Positions 36,250 through 45,035 of a DNA stretch of 58,794 bases are shown here, piece by piece (positions within the stretch are counted from its first letter, which is position 1; every line of letters starts with the position of its first letter). The DNA is from Lachnospiraceae bacterium. GTDB taxonomy: Bacteria > Bacillota > Clostridia > Lachnospirales > Lachnospiraceae. Below the pieces are notes generated by a model that did no database searches, was not told where the DNA came from, and saw nothing but the letters and a program-made list of their open reading frames with translations. The DNA is taken from assembly GCA_017483735.1 (NCBI GenBank), contig JAFUVF010000009.1:1-58794 (forward strand), read 5' to 3'. The position numbers and the translations under genes were made by a program.

Positions 36250-37383
36250 TTACATCAAATCCTTTAATCCATCCTTCCCATATGCTATGGAAAGCTTCAT
36301 ATCCGGGATGTTATTCCAGCCCTTACCTGCCACCTCAAAAACCAGACTCCTTACCCATTCACGCACCTGCTTTCTATAATCATACGGAACTGATTTCGCA
36401 ATCCCCTTATCCAGCACATCCAATATGTTTTCGCCGCTCTCCGTATAATAAGTGCCGTTTTTCTCAGTCAGTTCATTTAAGGAAAGCCCTGTATATTCTT
36501 TTACCCGTGCATAAGCCTGATGTTTATTATATGCCTCTTTGCTTGCCTGCGTATTGTACGCCGCATTCTTCGTCGCACATTTATTTATATGCTTCCAGAG
36601 ATTTTTTCCGTTGTCTCCATTATTTAGGGCATTCTCCATTTTAGATATAATTTCCGCATCTGCACCGGCAACGGATATTTGATAGCTGTACGGGTCTACG
36701 GCAAGCTCATAATTTGAGCCAAAATCCGCCACATTTATCCCTGCCTTTTTCATAATGCTTTTTATCTGGTAATCTATTACACATCTCTCATTTTTCAAAA
36801 TTTCATTATCAATTACATCCCCGTCGAAGTTCATCCCCCTGAAAAGGGAATCCTGAAAATCCACGCCTCCTACAGTTCCCTTCTTAAGCATACTGATTTC
36901 CGCATTGTATCCTGCACGCCTCTCCGCCTCGGTAAGGTCGTTCTCATAATACACGCTTCCCTTTCCAAAATACTTAAGCTCTATATATTCCGAAGGATTG
37001 CGATAGCTTTTTGCCGTCTTTAAAAGCTTCGTATACTTATCCGTAAGCGCTTCACGCATAGCGTCAATCGTGTTTTTTAATTCGACTGCGTTTTTATCTA
37101 TTCTGTCCCCTGCATTGAATATGGCTTTCTCATTATACTCTTTTACCCTTGTTATATAGCTGTTTAGGTTTATTGACTTGTCGATTTTGGTATTGATGCT
37201 GTTCCCACCGACTGAGCCTGTTTTTCTATTTGCAAGCTCCGCCGCAGCATTGCTTATCTTGTAGGTATCCCTCTTCTTCCCAATATTATTTTTACTTAGC
37301 AATGGATTGAGCTTTGTCTTTCCGGTAAGCTTTCTGTTTATAAGATTTCTCTTTGCCGCAAGTCTGCTTGATATTATTCTCAT
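36250..37383 (-). CDS. Hypothetical protein, 377 residues
   Basis: Not recognised with confidence. It is a soluble-looking, mixed charged protein with a basic N-terminus (MRIISSRLAAKRNLINRKL) and no signal peptide or membrane segment. A helical region lies around residues 75-125, and the C-terminal half includes YELAVDPYSYQISVAGADAEIISKMENALN and RKQVREWVRSLVFEVAG. The phrase on calculated values and ALNNGDNGKNLW recalls DUF4885-type proteins, but this is only an impression. GGAGG lies close to the ATG. It probably shares a transcript with the small gene downstream. Confidence 0.6.
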   Translation of the reverse strand: MRIISSRLAAKRNLINRKLTGKTKLNPLLSKNNIGKKRDTYKISNAAAELANRKTGSVGGNSINTKIDKSINLNSYITRVKEYNEKAIFNAGDRIDKNAVELKNTIDAMREALTDKYTKLLKTAKSYRNPSEYIELKYFGKGSVYYENDLTEAERRAGYNAEISMLKKGTVGGVDFQDSLFRGMNFDGDVIDNEILKNERCVIDYQIKSIMKKAGINVADFGSNYELAVDPYSYQISVAGADAEIISKMENALNNGDNGKNLWKHINKCATKNAAYNTQASKEAYNKHQAYARVKEYTGLSLNELTEKNGTYYTESGENILDVLDKGIAKSVPYDYRKQVREWVRSLVFEVAGKGWNNIPDMKLSIAYGKDGLKDLM

Positions 37384-37486
37384 ATTCCCTCCGAAATTGA
37401 TTTTGTTATATATAGGTCATATCGGAGCGCATAAATATTTTTTAATATCAGTGGAATCAACGGTAAGTATTTGGCAACGAATCTCC

Positions 37487-39142
37487 TTACCCTGCATAAA
37501 ACATATTGTCAAAAGCCTCGTTAAGCTCATATCCGTTTACTGTATAGAGATCGGTAGTATCAATATATATCCTGACTAAGATTCCGTCTCCGGTAAGACA
37601 ATCCACATAGGTTTCGTTGTCGGTGTACATAAGCTTCAGGCTCTGCCCCTTACGAATAGTGGTTTTTCCGGTCTCCTTATGCGTTTCTTTATCTATTACC
37701 GAAACATCCATTTCATCAAGCTTTAGGTTTATGACAAACATATCCTCGTCGTTTTTGATTGTAAAGAAATCATCCAGCCTTTTGAAGCCGCCATTTTCAA
37801 AGGAAAAATCAGCATAGGCAGGCGCCGTGGACAAAAGCTGTGTATATATCTCAAGCGTAAAGCTTTGCGGGTTCGTAAATGCCTTTATGTATGATACTCC
37901 ATCATCCCACTCACTGTAATCGAAAAACTCCCTTGATACGAAATCTCCCACTATATAGTCAGAGCTTCTGACCTCAGAATCCGTAAATCTATATACATCT
38001 AAAATTGTCCAATCATATTCCAAATAATTCAAGAGAAGCCATGTCCTTCCGTCCTTATGTACAAGCATGGGAAAAAGCTCATACGCCATTTCCAGATCAA
38101 AATTCTGGGTTCTGCCGTTGTACTCTATTTCAAGGTTCAAGCTCTCATCCCATTCATCAGATATCGTATTAAGCTTTAACGTGTCCATTTTGCCGTCGCC
38201 GTTTACATCACAGTTCATCTGACTTCCCACATTGAAGTACACAACATAATCATCCGTATCCGATGCCTTTTTTATATTCTTAAATACAGTATTATCCCTG
38301 TCAGCATCAAACAGCACAAACACCTGCGCCATCACAGGTCCTAATACATTTCTTTCAAAATAAAGCGTTATCCCGGTGGGGTCATAGCTCCATTCATATG
38401 CTCCCTCATTTATATTCTTACTCACATTCTCCGGAAAGCTTTTTTCGATATCGGAAAACGAAAAACCCGCACCTTCAAAATCAGCCCTTGCGTTCTCTGT
38501 AAGCGCCGGTAAAAGCAGCTTTACAAGCCCCTCCGTATCCGCAACTATATCGGACAATTTCAGCTCCTTACCTGTTTCGGTGTCAAAGCTTACTGCTCTT
38601 ATATGCTCTTCCGCTTCGGAATCAACACCGCTGTTCTCCCGAATAAAATATACAAAGCTTAAGATACTGTCATCCGCTCGCCTGATATTCACATCGCTGT
38701 TGTAAGTATAGGGAAGAAACTCTTTGTAGTCGATATCTTTATCCGAAAGTATGGAATTGAGTGCAGTATCTTTGTGCTCATTAACATATTCATCCATCTT
38801 CCCTGAATAATCGCCAAAATGCTTTTCCAGCATTTCATTCAACGCAGGATATTTTTCCTTTGAAGCTCCTTCAAGCTCCGGAACCTGATAGCTGTAATCA
38901 ATAATATTTATGTTTTTTTGGTCATCATAAATATAATCAAAGCATCTCTTGAAAACAATTTTCAGCTTTTCATTTTTTGCATCAGAGGGTAGGACTGTTT
39001 CGCCGATAGCTTCCGTGCCTTCTGTCGCATTATTATTTTCAGGTGCCGCTTCTTCCGGCTTTTCGTCAGCTGCGCCGCAGCCTGACAATATGAATACAAG
39101 TGTGGCAAAAACCGCCGCAAAATGAGCAATTTTATTTTTCAT
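37487..39142 (-). CDS. Lipoprotein with DUF3298/RsiV-like domain
   Basis: A 551-residue protein with signal peptide and lipobox LSGCG (Cys22), so a surface lipoprotein. Residues about 60-270 resemble the PdaC/DUF3298 region: YPALNEMLEKHF, a set of strands, then SFDTETGKELKLSDIV, and a final beta section YEWSYDPTGITLYFERNVLGP. The C-terminal half is beta-rich and unassigned (DVNGDGKMDTLKL resembles a calcium-type loop). It is a diverged relative of the 569-residue lipoprotein at 40457-42166, with the zinc-ribbon membrane protein between them. Function unknown. Confidence 0.7.
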   Translation of the reverse strand: MKNKIAHFAAVFATLVFILSGCGAADEKPEEAAPENNNATEGTEAIGETVLPSDAKNEKLKIVFKRCFDYIYDDQKNINIIDYSYQVPELEGASKEKYPALNEMLEKHFGDYSGKMDEYVNEHKDTALNSILSDKDIDYKEFLPYTYNSDVNIRRADDSILSFVYFIRENSGVDSEAEEHIRAVSFDTETGKELKLSDIVADTEGLVKLLLPALTENARADFEGAGFSFSDIEKSFPENVSKNINEGAYEWSYDPTGITLYFERNVLGPVMAQVFVLFDADRDNTVFKNIKKASDTDDYVVYFNVGSQMNCDVNGDGKMDTLKLNTISDEWDESLNLEIEYNGRTQNFDLEMAYELFPMLVHKDGRTWLLLNYLEYDWTILDVYRFTDSEVRSSDYIVGDFVSREFFDYSEWDDGVSYIKAFTNPQSFTLEIYTQLLSTAPAYADFSFENGGFKRLDDFFTIKNDEDMFVINLKLDEMDVSVIDKETHKETGKTTIRKGQSLKLMYTDNETYVDCLTGDGILVRIYIDTTDLYTVNGYELNEAFDNMFYAG

Positions 39143-39147
39143 TTCCC

Positions 39148-40443
39148 TTACGCCCTCTTTGGTTTCTCCCTTTTTTCCGTCTTAGTGTAGATAAATCTGT
39201 CAATGCCTTGTCCCAGCTTTACCGACCTTTCATCAAGATAATTTGCGGCGTTATGCTTTATCGACACATTGTTCATTCCTGACTTTAGAGCCGAGGCATA
39301 TATCAGACCTATTATAAGCGATATGACCAATGCTATGATTTCGCCCTTTAAGGTAATTCCGCCCTTTGTCATAAAGAAAATGACCGCCTGCAGAAAAGCC
39401 ATACAAATTAGAGCTGCGATTCCCAAAAATTTGTAATACTGTCCCTTATCCACCGGAAGTCTTCCCACGGTCTGCCCTGTCTGTCCGTTTATTCCGAAGG
39501 TATAATTCTCCCCGTCATATTGTGTGGTCATCATCCACACGGGAAGCATGGCATATTTTACGTTTGATTTTGAGAGGCTTATATTGTCGGATTTCTGCCG
39601 CACATCGGAATAATCCCTTACCTCCGACTGCATTTTTGCTCTGAATGTGGAGAGCACCCTTTCGTTTGCCCTTGGCTGGGCATCCTTTTCGGATACATCA
39701 TATCTGCTTGCGAGATACCCGCTGAAATATCCCGGATTAAAGGCTACAGCCTTGCTCATATCGTAGGGTTCCAGAGAGTCCATTGTCGCGTCATCCATCT
39801 GTGTGGAGGCATCCACGGGAATCCTTTCAAAATCCATTCCTCCCTGTCTCTTGATATGATAATAATTCTTTTTCTCGTATGTATAATTTGCGTCTTCCCA
39901 GGTATTTTTCTTTACTCCCTCAAAGGATACCGACCCTTCCGCATGGCAGCTGTAGAGCCAGAAAGGCACATAGAGTCCGTTTATCTCCTCTATCCTGTTT
40001 CTGTCCGTGAAGGATTTCGGAAGAAGCTTTTTCCCCTTTATAAACTCAAAAAATTTCTCCTTTGCCTGCTCCTTGTTTACCGCAAAGGGTACTACCAGCT
40101 CCGGCTTATACATTCCCTCAAAAGAATGTGGAATGATTGCCGGGCTTCCGCAGTACGGACATTCCGTCGCCGCCGTATTTTCATCCGCCATCATCTCCGC
40201 TCCGCAGGAGGGACATTGATATCCCGTAACCTTTCCGTTTTCATCCGCAATCAACGAAGGCGAGGATGTGCTCCACACCATATCTGTGCTTGTCGAATCC
40301 TCCTTCTCCGCTTCATTTGCCGCCTGAAGCTGCTCCATAGAAAAGCTTGAATCGCAGTATGCGCAGGTCATTTCCCCTGTCTGTGTACTGAAGGATATTG
40401 GAGCTCCGCAGCAGGGACATTTGAAATTAAGAACATCAGCCAT
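39148..40443 (-). CDS. Membrane protein with two N-terminal zinc ribbons
   Basis: A 431-residue protein. Two CxxC...CxxC ribbons start the chain (FKCPCCGAP...TCAYCDSS and YQCPSCGAE...ECPYCGSP). A beta-rich central domain follows (VPFWLYSCHAEGSVSFEG, LPVWMMTTQYDGENYTFGINGQTG), then two adjacent membrane helices at about 345-390 and a basic tail (TEKREKPKRA). Homologues in Lachnospiraceae are often mislabelled as helicase PriA or TFIIB-like because of the ribbons. The real role is unknown. The neighbouring genes encode two surface lipoproteins and an NlpC/P60 endopeptidase, suggesting envelope function. Confidence 0.75.
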   Translation of the reverse strand: MADVLNFKCPCCGAPISFSTQTGEMTCAYCDSSFSMEQLQAANEAEKEDSTSTDMVWSTSSPSLIADENGKVTGYQCPSCGAEMMADENTAATECPYCGSPAIIPHSFEGMYKPELVVPFAVNKEQAKEKFFEFIKGKKLLPKSFTDRNRIEEINGLYVPFWLYSCHAEGSVSFEGVKKNTWEDANYTYEKKNYYHIKRQGGMDFERIPVDASTQMDDATMDSLEPYDMSKAVAFNPGYFSGYLASRYDVSEKDAQPRANERVLSTFRAKMQSEVRDYSDVRQKSDNISLSKSNVKYAMLPVWMMTTQYDGENYTFGINGQTGQTVGRLPVDKGQYYKFLGIAALICMAFLQAVIFFMTKGGITLKGEIIALVISLIIGLIYASALKSGMNNVSIKHNAANYLDERSVKLGQGIDRFIYTKTEKREKPKRA

Positions 40444-40456
40444 AATATTTTCCCCC

Positions 40457-42166
40457 TTATTTTTTGACTATTTTGTATGTATAAGCCGAACTGTATGTAA
40501 GCACATACAGAGTATCTCCTCTATACAAAAGATAATACGGCGCCGAGTCCACGGGATATGTATCCATTATCGCACCGGTATGCGCATTTATTATATACAC
40601 AAAATCATCTTCATACGTAAAGCCGTATCCGGTTATCAGATAATCCTTTGTTATTATGATGTCATATGCACTTGAAATAAGGTCGTTGCTTCTCCACAAA
40701 ACCTTTTTTGAAGCAAGGTCTATCGCCACGATATAAGCCTTGTGCGGCTGTGCGGCAGCATAGGTTCTGTGGCCTATCGCCACATAGAGAACTCCCTTAA
40801 ATGCCTGCGCCGCAATTATTTCCGTATCCGTCACGTCAGAGAAGGAATTTTTGTAATCCGTATCCGGCGGATAGAGATATTGGCTAAAATTAAAGGTTCC
40901 TATCTCCGTATCCGTTGCGGCATCATATACCGTGACTGCAAGATATCCTTCAAGTTCATTTTCAACAAGATACTTGTATTCATTGTCGGTATAATACGGA
41001 TTCTGATACACTGTAACAGGAAGTGTCTCATTATTTTCATACGCCCAGTTTTCCGGAAATGTTATTGCTTCCTGTTTCCTCTTTTCATGCGTTATCGGAG
41101 TCTCCTTTATAGGATTATTCACAGAGCTGTCAACATAGTAATCCCAGCCGGGGTTCCACACATCATATAACCCCGCATTATCTCCGTCGCCCTGCACCTC
41201 ATAGTTGTCCTCTGTGGAATATTCCTTAAGAGTCTCCCATGAATACTTGACAGTTCCGGCATCCTCATACTTTACCCTTTTCTCTATACTTACATCCGCC
41301 TTTTCCGGTCTGTATTCAGGAACTATCAAATCCGGATATTCCTTTAATTCAAGCGTTGCAAACATCGGTCCGAAGGCATAATACTGGAGCGCATATGCGT
41401 CAAAGTACACATTGAAGGCTTCATCATCAAGCGTCCATACAAGACCGCCTTCCGCCACATATCCTTCAAGCTTTTCAAGCATTTCCGCATTTTCTTCCTC
41501 CGTAAATTCATAATCCTCCGAAACGGTTTCAAGATTATCCAGAATAAGCTTTGGAAGAGCTTTTATATCCGCTATAACATCCGAAAGCGGAATCCCCTCC
41601 CCCGTCTGTACGTCGTAGGCATATGAGCCATAATACATCGTGGGATGAGGTCCGTTAAAATAATAATCAAAGGTTTCAAGCACACTTAAAATTTTGTTGT
41701 CTGCGCATTTAATTTCAGTCTCGCAGGTCTCCTGATTTGACGTGTACATCCAGTCGAGATTATATGCATAAACACAAGTGCCTACCGCATCCGCAAGTAT
41801 GCTTAAGGCGTACTCCTCATTTTCCTTGCTTCTCTCTTCCATTGCTGCAGAAAGCTTGGGATATTTTTCCTTTGTGTCATCCGACAGCTCAATACTCTGA
41901 TATGTGACATACCCGTAAGGAAAGCTTGATTCCTCAGTATCAAGTATTTCCTCCGATTCCATTCTGTGCTCCACAATGGTAAAAGAGGGATATTTTTCGT
42001 CTGCCTTTTCATCGGGTTTCGGACTTTCATTTGCGGCGGCAGTATCCACGTCAGCCTCTTTTGTTTGCTCCTCTGTATTTTCCTTTACCGCTTCTGTGCT
42101 TTTTCCGCATGCGCTAAGGCTAAGTGAAGCAATCAGAAAAATTGCAGCTATCCTTTTGTAAATCAT
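40457..42166 (-). CDS. Lipoprotein with DUF3298-like domain and PQQ/WD-like C-terminal repeats
   Basis: A 569-residue surface lipoprotein (lipobox LSACG, Cys20). The first 280 residues contain a DUF3298/RsiV-like region (YPKLSAAMEERS, YDVQTGEGIPLSDVIADI, LVWTLDDEAFNVYFDAYALQYYAFGP). The C-terminal part (about 400-569) has blade-like repeats such as KAYIVAIDLASKKVLWRSNDL and DDFVYIINAHTGAIMDTYPV, typical of PQQ-type beta-propellers. It is related in its first half to the 551-residue lipoprotein downstream. It lies 15 nt behind the NlpC/P60 gene and 13 nt before the zinc-ribbon gene. No enzyme activity can be assigned. Confidence 0.7.
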   Translation of the reverse strand: MIYKRIAAIFLIASLSLSACGKSTEAVKENTEEQTKEADVDTAAANESPKPDEKADEKYPSFTIVEHRMESEEILDTEESSFPYGYVTYQSIELSDDTKEKYPKLSAAMEERSKENEEYALSILADAVGTCVYAYNLDWMYTSNQETCETEIKCADNKILSVLETFDYYFNGPHPTMYYGSYAYDVQTGEGIPLSDVIADIKALPKLILDNLETVSEDYEFTEEENAEMLEKLEGYVAEGGLVWTLDDEAFNVYFDAYALQYYAFGPMFATLELKEYPDLIVPEYRPEKADVSIEKRVKYEDAGTVKYSWETLKEYSTEDNYEVQGDGDNAGLYDVWNPGWDYYVDSSVNNPIKETPITHEKRKQEAITFPENWAYENNETLPVTVYQNPYYTDNEYKYLVENELEGYLAVTVYDAATDTEIGTFNFSQYLYPPDTDYKNSFSDVTDTEIIAAQAFKGVLYVAIGHRTYAAAQPHKAYIVAIDLASKKVLWRSNDLISSAYDIIITKDYLITGYGFTYEDDFVYIINAHTGAIMDTYPVDSAPYYLLYRGDTLYVLTYSSAYTYKIVKK

Positions 42167-42181
42167 TTTAAGTCCCCCTTT

Positions 42182-43495
42182 TTAATCTATGACATTTCTT
42201 GCGCCTAAGATATTCATAAAGCTTATATCGCTCACAATACAGCCCTTCTTTGCATTGGCCTCATGCACTATCTGACCACCGCCCATATAAAGCCCCACAT
42301 GTGTGCAGCTGCCGCTTCCATAGCAGATTATATCTCCGGGCTGGATGGAATCGAGCGAAACGCTCCGACCGGCGGAAGAATACTGTCCCGACGGTGTGCG
42401 GCTTAAGCTGTATCCAAACTCCCTGTACACATAGCATGTAAAGCCCGAGCAGTCAGTTCCGCCGGACAGGCTCTGTCCTCCGTGCACATATCGTGTTCCG
42501 ACATATTGAAGCGCATAATCTATTATAGCACTTCTAAGCTCGGAATTGGTAGAATAATTATCTGCGGCAGTAACTACCGTGACCGTGGTGTCCTCTGCCT
42601 TATCGGCATTGACATTTCCTTCCGCCACGCCGTTTGCGTTCTGTGCATTAAGCCTTTCCTCTCTCGCTCTCTCCTCCTGTTCACGTCTTGCCTGAATTTC
42701 GGCCTGCTCCTCCTCTATGGATTTTGCGCTTATGTACTCCTCCTCTACAAAGACATATTCCTCTGCGACATATCCCGTATTATCTTCGCTGTAATTTACT
42801 CTTAGCCAATTCATCCCGTCTGCGGAAACTATCGGTGCGGCATCCGCACCGTCCGCCAAAAGCAGCTTCTCTCCGCTCGTAGCATAGCTTACTCTGTCCG
42901 ATGCAATGTCCGCCTCGCTTCTGATATTCAAGAGGCTGACCTGCACCACGGCATATCTTTTTATGTATTTTTCGATATCGGATATAAGCTCTTCTCCATA
43001 TACAAAGTATTCCGCCTTTATATATCCCGTGACGCTCCCACTCTCAACGTGAAACCATAATCCGTCGTCAGTATCCACGGAGTCTATTATCTCCGCAACA
43101 GAGCCGTCATACATCTTTCCCACTATCTCAAAATCCGTCCCTGCGCCGGCTCTCACGTTTACGTAATTGTCCACCTGCGCCACTGCAAGGTTTGCATATT
43201 CCGAATATTCATCCTCTGCAGCTTCATCCGATTTGTCAGGCTTACTGATATAATAATCCTCATCCCCTGCCTCTTTTGGAAACATCACATCATAAACGCC
43301 TCCGGACCAAGCAGCTTTGTCTGTCATATCCTCGGAATGTCCTGCGGCATTGTCGGACGCCTTGTACCCCGACACATACTTGGGGCTGTTAAAGGCAGCA
43401 AAAACAACACCTGCCGACGCAAGTACAAGCCCCGACACGCAGGCTGCGAGCTTTATAAACCTTTTATCCTTAATAAATTCCGATATCTTTATCAT
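42182..43495 (-). CDS. NlpC/P60 peptidoglycan endopeptidase with two SH3 domains
   Basis: A 437-residue secreted or anchored protein. An N-terminal membrane segment is followed by two bacterial SH3 domains (NYVNVRAGAGTDFEIVGKM and SLLNIRSEADIASDRVSY), a Glu/Arg-rich helical linker and a C-terminal NlpC/P60 domain. Its catalytic Cys is in GGTDCSGFTCYVYREFG, its His in CTHVGLYMGGGQIVHEAN. It should cut gamma-D-Glu-DAP bonds of the cell wall. The ATG at 43495 was chosen because it precedes the signal anchor; the longer frame starts at a TTG. No ribosome binding site is seen and a -10 lies 7 nt upstream (see findings). Confidence 0.88.
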   Translation of the reverse strand: MIKISEFIKDKRFIKLAACVSGLVLASAGVVFAAFNSPKYVSGYKASDNAAGHSEDMTDKAAWSGGVYDVMFPKEAGDEDYYISKPDKSDEAAEDEYSEYANLAVAQVDNYVNVRAGAGTDFEIVGKMYDGSVAEIIDSVDTDDGLWFHVESGSVTGYIKAEYFVYGEELISDIEKYIKRYAVVQVSLLNIRSEADIASDRVSYATSGEKLLLADGADAAPIVSADGMNWLRVNYSEDNTGYVAEEYVFVEEEYISAKSIEEEQAEIQARREQEERAREERLNAQNANGVAEGNVNADKAEDTTVTVVTAADNYSTNSELRSAIIDYALQYVGTRYVHGGQSLSGGTDCSGFTCYVYREFGYSLSRTPSGQYSSAGRSVSLDSIQPGDIICYGSGSCTHVGLYMGGGQIVHEANAKKGCIVSDISFMNILGARNVID

Positions 43496-43501
43496 AGGTA
43501 T

Positions 43502-43530
43502 AATCTTAAGTTTTATTTTACAAAAAAGCA
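43502..43530 (-). promoter_or_regulatory. Possible promoter of the NlpC/P60 operon, leaderless geometry
   Basis: On the minus strand TTGCTT is followed after 17 bp by TAAGAT, whose end is 7 nt upstream of the ATG. This would start the transcript at or next to the start codon. The -35 and -10 are only fair matches. Confidence 0.4.
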
Positions 43531-43564
43531 ACAGCTTTTCATAAAAAACGCATTTCCACAATTA

Positions 43565-43594
43565 TTGATAAATATGCTGCCGTTATGCTATAAT
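43565..43594 (+). promoter_or_regulatory. Promoter of capA-like gene, leaderless geometry
   Basis: TTGATA (43565-43570) and a perfect TATAAT (43589-43594) with an 18-bp spacer. The A of the ATG is 8 nt behind the -10, so the start site coincides with the start codon. No Shine-Dalgarno sequence is present. Confidence 0.7.
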
Positions 43595-43601
43595 CAGCCT
43601 C

Positions 43602-44960
43602 ATGAAAAAAACGATTGTCTACACAGTTTTAACAATACTTCCGATAATGCTTTTTGCGCTGGCGCTTTATTACAATTCCGCCCAAAAGGGCATTCCCGAT
43701 AATGCTTTAAAGGAAAGCGCACAGGCGGATATCCCCTTATCAGGTTTGATCTCGATATCCTCCGGAGACTCTTCCGCAGATGTTCCTACACCTACGCTCT
43801 CGCCCACTCCTATGAAGGTCGACATTACCCTTATGGCTGTCGGCGACAATCTCCTTCATCCGGGTATTGTGCGAAGCGGCTTGCAGGAGGACGGAAGCTA
43901 TGATTTTAAGTTTGAATTTGAAGATATTTCCGAAATACTCAAAATCTCTGACATAAAGATAATCAATCAGGAAACTCCCCTGTCAGGGAATTTCAGAGGT
44001 TTTTCCGGGTATCCTCAGTTTAATTCTCCCACGGAGGTTGCTGACGGAATAGCCGATTCCGGCTTTAACGTAATGCTTGCCGCCACAAACCATGCCTACG
44101 ACAACGGGCTTGACGGGCTTATATATTTTGCGGATTATGTAAAAGAAAAGCATCCCGAAATATTGCTCTGCGGAATCCATGGTTCCGAAGAAGCTTCTGT
44201 CAGTACAGGGGATGCAGAAGGCAATGAAAGCAAAAAAAGCAGTAACCCACAGATAAATCTGCTTGAAATAAAGGGCTATACCTTTGCAATCCTAAACTAT
44301 ACATACGGACCGAATCTCGAAACAGTTCCCAAAGGACTTGATGCACATCTTGACCTTTTATGTCCCTTTGACGAAAAAAGCAGACTGCTTGATTTTACAA
44401 AAATAAATCAAAAGGTATTGTCCGATATCAGGGAAGCAAAGGAAATTTCCGACATAGTCATAGTATGTCCCCACTGGGGCACCGAATACACTCCAAAGCC
44501 AAGTAAATATCAGGCTGCCTGGGCAAAGGAAATGACGGAGGCAGGAGCGGATTTGATAATCGGCGCCCATCCCCATGTGGTGCAGCCTGTCGAAATAATA
44601 ACCTCCGGCAACGGCAATACCGCACTCTGCTATTATTCCCTGGGAAACTATGTGTCTACCCAGAACACAAAGCGCAGTATGTATGAAGCCATGGCATTTG
44701 TTACCTTTACCGATACAGGAAGCGGGCTTGCCATAAACTACGAGAGAACCGGTGCTCTGGGAATGGTAAATCACTATACCTCCCATCCGCTTCATTTCGG
44801 AAAAATATATTTTGTCGAAGAATATACGGAGGAGCTCGCCAAATCCCACGGCATTTCCTACTGGGGCGAGGGCGCTCTCGACCTTTCCGATATCCTTTCG
44901 TGGGATACGGAGCTTCTGGGAGATTATAAGCTTACAAGGAATGAGTTGTTAAAGCCTTAG
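43602..44960 (+). CDS. CapA-family (poly-gamma-glutamate synthesis-like) metallophosphatase-fold protein
   Basis: A 452-residue protein with an N-terminal signal anchor (about 5-24), a short Pro/Thr-rich linker and a CapA domain from about 70. The metal and active-site motifs are ITLMAVGDNLLHPGIVRSG, INQETPLSG, AATNHAYDNGLDG, VVCPHWGTEY and IIGAHPHVVQPVE, all intact. Family members include PgsA/CapA of polyglutamate capsule synthesis, but without capB/capC neighbours the substrate is unknown. It is expressed from its own promoter divergently from the NlpC/P60 operon. Confidence 0.88.
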   Translation: MKKTIVYTVLTILPIMLFALALYYNSAQKGIPDNALKESAQADIPLSGLISISSGDSSADVPTPTLSPTPMKVDITLMAVGDNLLHPGIVRSGLQEDGSYDFKFEFEDISEILKISDIKIINQETPLSGNFRGFSGYPQFNSPTEVADGIADSGFNVMLAATNHAYDNGLDGLIYFADYVKEKHPEILLCGIHGSEEASVSTGDAEGNESKKSSNPQINLLEIKGYTFAILNYTYGPNLETVPKGLDAHLDLLCPFDEKSRLLDFTKINQKVLSDIREAKEISDIVIVCPHWGTEYTPKPSKYQAAWAKEMTEAGADLIIGAHPHVVQPVEIITSGNGNTALCYYSLGNYVSTQNTKRSMYEAMAFVTFTDTGSGLAINYERTGALGMVNHYTSHPLHFGKIYFVEEYTEELAKSHGISYWGEGALDLSDILSWDTELLGDYKLTRNELLKP

Positions 44961-44967
44961 CCTCGAA

Positions 44968-44996
44968 TTGCATTATGCCCTTAATAATAGTATAAT
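44968..44996 (+). promoter_or_regulatory. Promoter of hflKC
   Basis: TTGCAT (44968-44973) and TATAAT (44991-44996) with a 17-bp spacer, about 40 nt upstream of the hflK start codon and its AGGAG site. Confidence 0.75.
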
Positions 44997-45035
44997 GTAT
45001 TCCTGTCAACCGACACCATTATATAGGAGAACGTT

